A DNA stretch of 64,000 nucleotides from Orientallactaga sibirica (taxonomy: Eukaryota; Chordata; Mammalia; Rodentia; Dipodidae): NCBI GenBank assembly GCA_036365145.1, contig JAEOAD010000040.1, positions 13,456,501 through 13,520,500 of the forward strand, in the 5' to 3' direction. The position numbers and the translations under genes were made by a program. Of the stretch, positions 13,401-25,400 are shown piece by piece. Below the pieces are notes generated by a model. That model had not been told where the DNA came from. It searched no databases and saw nothing but the letters and a program-made list of their open reading frames with translations. Numbering within the stretch: the stretch's first letter is position 1; every line of letters begins with the position of its first letter.

Positions 13401-16400
13401 TCAAACATGGTTAGGTTCCTGTGGAGACTTGAAGTGATTAATAGAACCTTGAGTGCAGTGGCTACTGGAAAATTTGACAGTTTTCATGAGCTGTCAGGAG
13501 AAGCAGTGTGGGGAAGAACTGTTTGTGATTATCATCTTGATTCACGTTCTTTGGGAATAGGGAATATCAGATGAATTTGTAGGTGGAAAAACAGGGATAA
13601 AATAGGTTAATTCATAATGGATAAAATTGTTGGTAAGAGTAGATAATGATAGAAAACTATATACTTCTCAAAATGAACACTTCTTACTTGAAGTCTGCTT
13701 CTAGAAAGGCTACAATTTGCATTCTAATTAGTGCTTAAATTTTGGTAACTTCGTCAGCTTTTATCTAGCATTTGGTTATTCATACCAAAACTTCCCACAT
13801 TCCTTTAGTTCTCAGAGTTCCAGAAAAAAAAAAAAAGTCATTAAAATATAGAGGACAATTTTGGTATGGTTAGTGCATAGGCCATTGTCAGATAATTCCT
13901 TGGCCCCAAATTATTTACTGTACCAATAACTATTGTATGCAAAGTGCAATGTTCATGTACCTTGATGGCAAGGGAAGAAGAGAAAGGTGTAAGAGACAGC
14001 ATTGCTTTGAATTCATTATGGGGCAGTAAGACATAAACACTAAAACACCTTGTTATGGGAAATGAATATGAGTCATAAGTACTAAAGGAATTTTTCTTTA
14101 TATTATGGTTTTTTGGTGTGACAGAAATAATTGAAACTGGTCTTTGAATGATAGCTGTGTGGAGGTTGTCAAAGTCATTTCCATCTCACTTTGTGGGGTG
14201 GATTTTGAGGACTTCAGAAGAGGCAGAATTTTACATGGCAGCAGTAAAGAACCCCTTCTCATCTCCCATCACCCCCTAGTGATACTTTTTTCTTACTGTT
14301 TTTGTTCTTAAACAGTGAGCTCTTCAAGCAAATCTTTACAGTTGATGCAAAGCATAAACAAACTGAAGGTGGGACAGCTTGTGGTTGATTGTAGCTCAGC
14401 CTTCACAGCTCCACCTGACTTCCCTGCCCTACACCCATGCCTCCAAGAGCCTTGAGTATTGCTGTGGTAGCCCAGGATTCTGTAGAGCAGTTTATAGGGA
14501 AGTAGAAAAACCCCTTGAATAAACTTAACTATTGGGAAGGGTGAATTTGCTAGAGTTTCTTTGTCATTGGGACTTAAGGATAGGAACTGTCGTATGCATC
14601 TTTGACTCCAGAGCCATCTGTTATACTGACATTTGTCAAACTACTGTTGATTAATGAGTGATGACAAAAGAACCTATTAGCAAGCAAGAAATGATGGGTG
14701 ACATATTAGTTGCCCATTTGGTACAAGGCTTTTGACAATGGGATGTAGGATGGATGTCTGGAAAACACAAAATAAAAATGGAAAGATGAATTGGACAGTT
14801 GAAGTGATACTCATGCCACTGGTCCGTTTGTAGTCATCTATAACACTGTCATTGAGTGTGCATCTGAAAGACGGCTTAACTTAGTGCTGTTGTGTGTTTA
14901 CATGGTCACAGTTGATGAAACTCAGCTTGCAGGTCATGTGCCATGTGTTCAGTATGACCATGTTGGTCATGGATCTGATGACCTTGGTATCCCTCCTTCC
15001 AACTGTCAATCCTGTTTCTTTTAAGATGCAGTTTATAACTTGACACTTGTTGGCTTGCTGAAAATCATATGCTCCTATCTTGTTTAATAGTGATTATATA
15101 CTTTTAAAATAAATGCTTCTTTAGTCATTGTTATTTTAATTTTTTAATTTATTTTTCAGTCTGATCTTGTGGATCAAAGTATATTTAATTTTATCCCAGA
15201 GGGGGAACATTCAGAAGTTTATAAAATACTCTCTACCCATCTGCTGGAAAGTGATTCATTAACTCCTGAATACTTAAAATGTAAGTAGTCCCTGTTAAGG
15301 GCAAACTCAGATGTTACTTTTGTAAGTTTATGAAAAACACAAATATGTTTAAATTAAAATACAGCATTATTTTATGAGCTCTACTAAGTGCTTTAAAGAT
15401 ATTAATATGTATAGTAAAATTATATTCATATTAAAAAACTGGATCTATTCTAGCATTTAATGAAATCTCATCTTGTTTGTTATAAATCTGGTCATACTTG
15501 TATTATAAAACTTATATACAAAATAGAACTTGATGACCTTATAAACTTCTAGATAAAATCTTACTGTATTTTAATTAGAGATTATTAAACATTCTCATTG
15601 TTAACTAATGGTATGCTTTGTAGGAATTTATATCTACAATAGATTGTATACCCAGCATTTCAGAGGAAATTGAAAACGACTAGATATGAATAGAACTTCA
15701 TGTAATTGTTTATAATCAAGTTTACATTGTACTGATCATTAGACATTCTGGTTTAGTACTTAGAAAACAGATTTGGGCTGAACACGATAGATGTAGAAAC
15801 ATTTGAAGTCATGAAGTGAATGATGTTGCTCGAGTTATGTAGGATAGGGAGAGAGATGTTAGAAAATTGGAACCCTGAGAGAGAGAGGGCTAAAGAGAGA
15901 AACGGGAGGACAGAGGAAGAATGTGCTGCTAAGTGCTCAGCTGGTAGAAAATACATGTATTTATGAGCACTTCCCTGGTGAAATATATACCTGCTTCTGG
16001 TGACAGATTAGGCTTAAAGCTTGTGGGAAGGGAAGAGAACAGATTGGTTCATAAAGGGTGTAGGGCTGTGGTTTCTGAATTGGGAAATGAGCATATATAG
16101 ATAGACAAATGGAAATAGTTGACTTAAGAAAAATAAATTGACTTTTACGTACTTACAAGTTTCAGGATAGAGCAATGAAGTAGAAATGTCTGAAAGTGAA
16201 TGGTGGTAGGAAATGTTGTCTTACATGAAATGCTAAGAGTCAGGGAGAGAGGTAAGAGGTGATAAGCCTCATAAGACCCATGAGTTTTAAGAGAGCTGCA
16301 AAAGGTCAAGATCAAAAGACTCTTTGTGGAAGCCTAGCAGAGGAGATAGGCCTGATCAGCAGTGGAGGCAGGCAAGCTGATGCTGTATAGTGAGAAAAGG

Positions 16401-19400
16401 TAAGGAAGAAACAGTGAGAAAAATCTACAGAAGCTGACAGAATCAATGTCAAATTTTTGGAAGAGAAGTTGCTGTGGTGGTGTGAGGCTGCAGAGTCACA
16501 GTGCATGAAGGGAAGGGGAACCACAGAAGACACTGAAATGGAAGGAGACCCCTGATGCTAAAGACTAGCATGAATCCCTTTGTTTGGTTAAGATAGAAAG
16601 ATATGAGCATATTTAAACTGTAACTGCTAAAGGGATGAATGACACATGCCATGCTGCAGATCCTAGAGAAGAGAGGAAAGACTATTCAAGATAGAGATGG
16701 AATCATTCAGCCAGGTATGGTGGTGCATGCCTGGAGTTTCAGCACTGGGGAGGCTGAGGCAGGATCAGAGTTCCAGGCCACCCTGGGCTATAGAGTGATA
16801 TTGTCAAAAATAAAAATAAGACTAAGGAGGGAGGGCAGCACTGGCTTTAAAGTGGGAGCAAAACCGTAGCTCAACAGTAGTGTGAAAAGTGAGGATGGAG
16901 CCCATAAAAATGAAAGCAGTGAGTTCTTGTACTAGATGAAGTCGCCTCCTACAGACACTCACGGGCAAAAGAAACGCCATGGAAGATTTTGCATTGACCA
17001 CTTCTGTTCTGTCATTTGTTTTAGCAAAAAATCAGTTAGAATTCTGTTGTCATATGCTTCGAGGAACAATAGACCCGAAGGAGCCATCCACCTATGAATA
17101 TGTGAGATTTATAGGAAATTTTAAATCTTTAAACAGTGGTGAGTTTAAATGCTTCTTTTGCAGTGTATTTTAACTTGGTATTTTTCTAAGCTTTTACATA
17201 TAAATGTTTAAATATCAGTAACAACCAGTGTTTCCTTACTGCTTAGTGTCAACTTCAGCACACAATGGTTTTGAAGGAACTATACAGCGCACACATAGGC
17301 CTTCGTATGAAGATAGAGTTTGTTTTGTAGCCACTGTCAGGCTCGCTACACCACAGTTCATCAAGGTAAGTTTCCCATTTTTAGTTACTCAAACTGGATT
17401 TCAGATCATGCTGTGAGAATTGTTCTTGTGATCATTGTTGTCTTCAGAATGCCACACTGTCAATCCTGAAGTAGTAGTGGCTATCAGCCAGCAAACATGC
17501 ATAATCTTAGTATTTTTAAATAGTGCACTCATTAAGTAATTTAGTATATTCTTTACAGGTGTCATTGGTTGGATATCACCATTGTCCTTCTTTGAACAAA
17601 ATTTTAGGCTATTGTTTTAAGTCTTCTTTAAAGGAGAAAATTGAAAAAAAAAGATAATGTTTAATGTTTTGAAACATTGGATGTAATTTGTCTTTTAAAT
17701 TTGAAGTAATTTGTTTCTGTTCCCTGGACCTCACAAGCAGATGGTTAGTAGAGAAATCACTAGTTAATCACTAGAAAGTGACTGACTGGGAGGAAGAAGA
17801 GATACCGTGGTGGAAGATGAAGCCTGGGCTCATAGTTAGAAGGTCTGAAGCCAGTTCTTGCTCTGCCTGCTCTGGGCTAGGAGAGAGAGCAGCAGCCAAC
17901 ATCTAAGTACTCACATGCATCTCATCTGATGGTGTAATGGGGTACATGCTATCACGATCTTCATCTTTGTTGAAGGAAACTGAGGGTTAGGAAAATTACT
18001 TGCCAAAATTCTCATTTGTGAGTGATAGAACTGGAACTTGATTCTAATTCCTTTCCTTCCAAAGCCCAGCTCTTAACTGTTACAGAGGATCATATAAGGA
18101 TGACAAAGAAGGTTGTGTATTGCTTTGTACAACTAGAGTCTGAATTCATGTATGTAGAGGGGGAGGGATAGTTGTGAAACGTAAGTAAAAGGGGATAGGT
18201 CAAGATAGCTCTTTTGTTAAAAGCATTTGCTCGCAAAGCCTGCAGTCCTGGCCCCGTTTCAGTTCCCAAGCAACTCATATAAGCCATACGCAAAAAGGAG
18301 TGCAAGTGTCTGGTGTGTGTTGGCAGTGGCAAGAGGCTCTGGCATGCCTGTACACACATTCACATTCAATAAATAATAATAAACTTTTTAAAGTCCAAAA
18401 AAAATACAAAAAAAAAAACTTACTAGACCTGGCATGGTGATGCACGCTTTTAACCCCAGCATTTGGGAGGCAGAGGTAGGAGGATCATGCAGCATTCAAG
18501 GCCACCCTGAGACTATTCTAGGTCAGCCTGGGCTAGTGAAACCCTACATTGAGAAACTAAAAAAGGGGAAAGAAAAGTTAGCAGAGGCCAGAGATGAAAT
18601 TTGGTGTTTTTTTTTCCCTGCTTTTTCTCCATGAAAAGATTTCAGCAGTAAGAACCATAGAAGGTTTTTAAGTAGGAAAGTCATATCATCAGTCATATTT
18701 GAGGATCACTAAAGCAGGTGAGGCCCAGAAGGGAAGAGAAACTGCAGGACAAGAAAGTGGTGAGATAGTGTTGTAGTGAAGTAAAGCAGTGATGACAGGG
18801 CTTGAAACTATGGCACTGAATGTGGGATGGGATAGACTTTTTAAAATAACCTGAAAGGTAAAGTGTAAAAGGATTGTGAAGTTGGAGAAATGGCTTGCAA
18901 AGCCTGACGGCCCAGGTTCAGTTCCTCAGCACTCATGTAAAGCCAGATGCACAAAAGTGGCACATGTAGTGGCAGGAGGCCCTGGCGTGCCCATACTGTT
19001 TTTGTCTGCTCCTCCGTCCCTTCTTCTCTCCCTCCCTCCTTCTGTCTCTCCCTCTCTCTCAAACAAACCTTAAAAGGATTTAGTAATGAACACAAGATTA
19101 CGAAAGGGAAAAATGAAACACCATGCTGATATCTATACAGGAGCGTGACCATTGGGGAGATAGGGAATTGCATAACTGGCTAGGAGGAGTGAGATGTGTC
19201 ATTTCTTTTAGGGCTTGTGACATCCAGTGAGAAATGGGGGCTGTAACTTAAAGGGAAGATCTTAATTCAGAATTAGGGTTAAAGGTGTATGAATGAATAT
19301 GAAATAGATAGAATGGTAGAAACTCAGCCTGAAGCATGCATCTGTTAGTACTGTGTTTTAAAAACTTTTTGGAGCACTGGGGTTAGAACTTAGGGCTTTG

Positions 19401-22400
19401 TATATTAGGTTAGTACTCTGTTGCTGAACTATATTCCCAGCATGCCATACATTTTTGAATTAATAAATAAAATGTGTTCAAAATTTGTTCAGATAAAAGT
19501 TACTTAGCAAATGACTTGTACCTAACAGTATTTAAGATTCTCCTAAAAACGCAGAGAAGTTTTTCTAAATTTTAATTGTTTTTGTTTTTTGTAGGAAATG
19601 TGTACTGTTGAAGAACCCAATGAAGAGTTCACTTCTAGACACAGTTTAGAATGGAAGTTTCTGTTTCTAGATCACAGGTAACTTCGTTGTTAAAGTCCAC
19701 ACAAAAAGTAGTATTAGACTTTCAAACCCATTATCCAAGTTTTTGAAAATGACCCCTCCCCCCAAAATTGATTTCTAGTTGCAGTATTTCTTGTGGAAAA
19801 TTTATAATGCTGGGTTTTTTTTAATTATGTAATTTAGGGCACCACCAATAATAGGATATTTGCCATTTGAAGTTTTGGGAACATCGGGCTATGATTACTA
19901 TCATGTGGATGACCTAGAAAATCTGGCAAAATGTCATGAACACTGTAAGTAGATTTTCATATTTCTAGTGACAGGGATTTTTAAATCATACAAGTAGAAA
20001 TCCTCCTGCCCTTATGAATGAGAGGCAGAGAAACATACTTGTAAATGTATACAGAAGGAACCAGTTTAATTTAAACTTGACTTATGGTTCCTAGTATCTT
20101 ATTTATACATACAAACCAAAATTTTTTAGTACATTTCAAAAATACGTAAAGTTTCCCAAATCATCTGTTAAAGCATTTAAAATCTGTGGAGCATGCTTTG
20201 GGAAACTTCTATTAACAGTTGTTTCAAACAATTTATTCTGATTTTGCTTAGGTAAGACTTAACATTAAATGCCTCACAGATAATTGTACCTGATTGTGTC
20301 AATGGGAAAAGTACTCAGATGTGATTGCTTATTGTTCCCCTAAGTACCCAGGCAAGAGGAAGTCACCAGGATGAATCTTTAATTATATGCAAGTTTATTT
20401 TGTATGAAAAGTATATAAGTTCAGTAATAACTGACTATAAAGTTGGATACTCAAAGCGTGGATAATTGAAGAGACTTCAGCTGTAAAAAATAACATTTTC
20501 TTATAATTACATATTTCTGCAAAGATAGGAAAATATATATATTTAAATTAATTGATAGCTTTGAGTTTAAAAAATCTAGAGTCTTCATAACAAAATTAGG
20601 TTCAAATTAACACTTTTTTCATTTCTTTTTTTTTTTTAGTAATGCAATATGGGAAAGGCAAATCCTGTTATTATAGATTTCTGACCAAAGGACAACAGTG
20701 GATTTGGCTTCAAACTCATTATTATATCACTTATCATCAGTGGAACTCAAGGCCAGAATTTATTGTTTGTACTCACACTGTAGTAAGGTAATAATTCTTT
20801 TAGAATTCTAAATTATAATATCCCCAAATGATTGTGGTGGTATATTTAATGTCCTCTCAATATCAAATTTATGTATAAGATTTATTTAGAAATATCATAC
20901 CTAGTGCATAGATATAGTTCCTTGGGCTTGGCCTGAATCTTGTGGTTCATAGCAGACGTTTTACGAGCACTCATCCTCCAACACAAGTCCAACTGCAGTA
21001 ACTAACACTCTTCCTTCCCATGGCTCCTCTTCACACGCATGCTTTGTTGTTGCAGGGTCATGTGTAGAACACCTAGATGTATGCAGACTGAGTTGAGATA
21101 GGATGCTACAAATATATGTGAGGTTTGTTAGCACATAGAAAACAATCCAGAAGCTATGGTGGTCAATGGAGGCACAGAACAAACCCCAGATGGTTGCACT
21201 GAACGTGACTGACCAAACACTAAAGCTTGATTCTTTCCATTTGTAGTTATGCAGAAGTTAGAGCTGAAAGACGACGAGACCTTGGCATTGAAGAGTCTCT
21301 TCCTGAAACAGTTGTTGACAAAGTATGTTTCTTACAGAAATTATTTAATTTCTCCTTAATGAAACATATAATTCATATGAAATTTTTAAAAAATATTTAA
21401 TTTTCTCATTTGTGACAGATATGATTGTACTTTATAGCTGCTTTTATTTTAAATTTGAAAGTCTCCTTTGTGTCTTAAAAAGTATTAAAAATTCTGTCAT
21501 TTAACACTAATTAGGTAAGAGAATAGCTGATCTAGCATCATTAAAAATTAGTATTGTTTTTTGGGGTTTTTTGTTTTGTTTTTCTTTGGTTTTTTGAGGT
21601 AGGGTCTCAATCTAGCCCAGGCTGACCTGGAATTTACTATGTAGTCTCAGGGTGGCCTTGAACTCATGGTGATCCTCCTACCTCTGCTTCCCGATGCTGG
21701 GATTAAAGGTGTGCAAAACCATGCCTGCCTCCTGTTCAGGTTCTTGATAATTAATTTGAAGTGACAATAGTCACCCTGTTGGTTTCTTTAGCCATGTTCA
21801 GTTGTATAGGACGAGTAAAAAATGAGTTCAGCCAACACTGAGATTTTGCCAAAGTAGAAGCATATGGTAAAGGGAAACAGGATCGAGGGAGTCCAGCACA
21901 CAGGAATGGCTGTTACAATCAACAGGAAACAGGATCGAGGGAGTCCAGCATACAGGAATGGCTGTTACAATCACCAGGAAACAGGATCGAGGAGGCAAAC
22001 AGGAATGGCTGTTACAATCACCAGGAAACAGGGAGTCCAGCACACAGGAATGACTGTTACAATCAAGAGGAAACAGGATCGAGGGAGTACAGCATACAGG
22101 AATGGCCGTTACAATCAGAGGAAACAGGAGTCCAGCACACAGGAATGACTGTTAAAATCGAGAGGAAACAGGATCCAGTCCATACAGGAATGGCGTTACA
22201 ATCGAGAGGAAACAGGATCGAGGGAGTCCAGCACACAGGAATGGCTGTTACAATCGAGAGGAAACAGGATCGAGGGAGTCCAGCACACAGGAATGGCTGT
22301 TACAATCGAGAGGAAACAGGATCGAGGGAGTCCAGCACACAGGAATGACTGTTACAATCAAGAGGAAACAGGATTGAGGGAGTCCAGCATACAGGAATGG

Positions 22401-25400
22401 CCGTTACAATCAAGAGGAAACAGGATCGAGGGAGTCCAGCACACAGGAAACAGGAGGGAGTCCAGCATACAGGAAGTCCAGCAGAGAGGAAACAGGAATG
22501 GCATACAGGAATGGCTGTTACAATCGAGAGGAAACAGGATCGAGGGAGTCCAGCACACAGGAATGGCCGTTACAATCGAGAGGAAACAGGATCGAGGGAG
22601 TCCAGCATACAGGAATGGCCGTTACAATCGAGAGGAAACAGGATCGAGGGAGTCCAGCATACAGGAATGGCTGTTACAATCGAGAGGAAACAGGATCGAG
22701 GGAGTCCAGCACACAGGAATGGCTGTTACAATCGAGAGGAAACAGGATTGAGGAGTCAGCACACAGGAATGTCCAGCAACAGAGGAAACAGGATGAGTCC
22801 AGCACACAGGAATGGCGTTACAATCGAGAGGAAACAGGGAGGGAGTCCAGCATACAGGAATGGTCCAGCAGGATCGAGGGAGTCCAGCACACAGGAATGG
22901 CCGTTACAATCGAGAGGAAACAGGATCGAGGGAGTCCAGCATACAGGAATGGCTGTTACAATCGAGAGGAAACAGGATCGAGGGAGTCCAGCATACAGGA
23001 ATGGCTGTTACAATCGAGAGGAAACAGGATCGAGGGAGTCCAGCACACAGGAATGGCTGTTACAATCGAGAGGAAACAGGATCGAGGGAGTCCAGCACAC
23101 AGGAATGGCCGTTACAATCGAGAGGAAACAGGATCGAGGAGTCCAGCAGTCCAGGAATGGCTGTTACAATCGAGAGGAAACAGGAGAGTCCAGCATACAG
23201 GAATGGCCGTTACAATCGAGAGGAAACAGGATCGAGGGAGTCCAGCACACAGGAATGGCTGTTACAATCGAGAGGAAACAGGATCGAGGGAGTCCAGCAT
23301 ACAGGAATGGCCGTTACAATCGAGAGGAAACAGGATCGAGGGAGTCCAGCATACAGGAATGGCTGTTACAATCGAGAGGAAACAGGATCGAGGGAGTCCA
23401 GCATACAGGAATGGCCGTTACAATCGAGAGGAAACAGGATCGAGGGAGTCCAGCACACAGGAATGGCTGTTACAATCAACAGGAAACAGGATCGAGGGAG
23501 TTCAGCAAATAGGAATGGCTGTTATAATCAACAGGAAACATTATTTCCATGGGGACGCTTAAGGAGGGCTAGAAGAGCAGGAGAGCATGGTTTGGCTTGG
23601 CATTCTGATTTCTACTGCTACGGGGTTACTAGGTTTGTTGATGAGAGAGCAGGAGCTGAGGGAGTGAAGTAGGGTTAAGAAAAGGGTTGGAGTATCATCT
23701 TTATTTGGTTGTTGATCTTTTTACACTTTCTAATGTAATAAAATAGACATGAAATTAAGCCTTTATTATTTAAGGGTATACTTGGGCATGAGGACATTCT
23801 CGGTGTTGTACAGCTGTCACCAGCATCCATGCCCTGAACTTTTTAATCTTCCTAAAGTGAGACCATACCTGTTAAGTAATTCTGCATTCCCTTTTCCCTT
23901 AGCTCTAAACCACTACCACTTTGTTTTCTGTTTTTGAGTGTGACTACTCTGAGTGGAATCATTCAGCATTTGACTTTTGTAACTGGCTAATTTCACCTGG
24001 TGTCCATTGTGTTGTAGCGCGTGCCAGGACTGCCTCCTTTTTAGGTCTAGGTAACATCCCATTGTGCCAGATTTGTACTAGGTTCTGCTTATCCCTTTAT
24101 TAGTCAGTGGAGCCTTGTGTTACCGTCACATTCTAGCCATGCTGTGGATATAGGTAGGTGTACAAAGTGTGTGCATCGCTACTTTATCCTTTGGGTATAT
24201 ACCAAGAGTTGATTACTCTTAAATTTAGAGGGAAACCATCATACTAGTTTCCATAGAGGACATGCCAGCTCTCCATTTCTATCACCAAACCATATCACTA
24301 AACCCTTACCAGCCCCGGGGATGTTCTGGTGTTTTGTTCTATTTTTAGTATAGCCATTCTAATGATTGTGAGGTGCTAGCTCTTACTCTGGATTTGATGT
24401 GTATTTCCCTGATTAAAGCTTGAACAACTGACCAGGTGCTTATTGTCTATCTTCTTTGGAGAAGTATTTATTTTGTTATAATATCCCATTTTAGTCCCCC
24501 TCCCTCTTTTCCTTTCTTCTTCCCTCCTTCCTTCCTTTTGACATAGGATCTCATATAACCCAGGCTGATCTAGAACTTACTTATGTAGCCAAGGATGACC
24601 TTGATTTCCTGGTCATCCTATTTCCACCTCCCAAGTGCTGGATCACAGGTGTGTGCCTGGCTTTTTTCCCCCTATCTTTGTGGTTTTATTTGTTTAAGGG
24701 GGTCTTGCCTTGTTACCCAAGCTAAGCTCAAGTGATCCTTCTGCCTCTGCCTCCCAAGTGCTGGGAATAAGTTGTGGTTTACTCAATCCCATCATTTGGG
24801 AAGCTGAGGCAGGAGGATTGCTACAATTTCAAAGACAGTTTGGGCTATAGTATGAGACTCCTGGACACACACACACACACACACACACCACCACCACCAC
24901 CATTGGCATGTGTTTTGTTTTTGTTTGGTTCGTTGGTTTTTTCAAGGTAGAGTCTCACTCTAGCCCAGGCTGACTCTGGAATTCACTATGTAGTCTCACA
25001 CTTGCCTCAAATTCACAGCAGTCCTCCTTCCTCTGACTCCCATGTGCTGGATTTAAAGGCATGTGCCACCACGCCTGGCTTTAAAGAAGAATTTTAAAAT
25101 ATAATAATATACATATAGACATGCATACTTATTACATACTTTGGCTTTGTTTGGTAAAAACCAAGTTTAGGGTTGGAGAGATGGCTTAGCAGTTAAGGCG
25201 CTTGCCTGCGAAGCCTAAGGACCTATGTTTGATCTTTCTCCAGATCCCACGTAAGCCAGACAGGCACACAAAGATGAGGCAAGCACAAGGTCACACATGC
25301 CCACTAGGTGGCGCAGATGTCTGGAGTTGGATTTCAGTGGCTGAGGCCCTGGTGCACCAATTCTCTCTCTGTGTCCCTTTCCCTAAAATAAATAATAAAT

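Noticed and set aside
21873..23540. CRISPR array
   Set aside because: Whole units repeat head-to-tail with no unique spacers, and the genome is mammalian.
21864..23672. Open frames of 152 to 371 codons in the minisatellite as protein genes
   Set aside because: All three forward frames are open because the 52-bp unit lacks stops. The peptides are mere translations of the repeat, with no splice context or homology.
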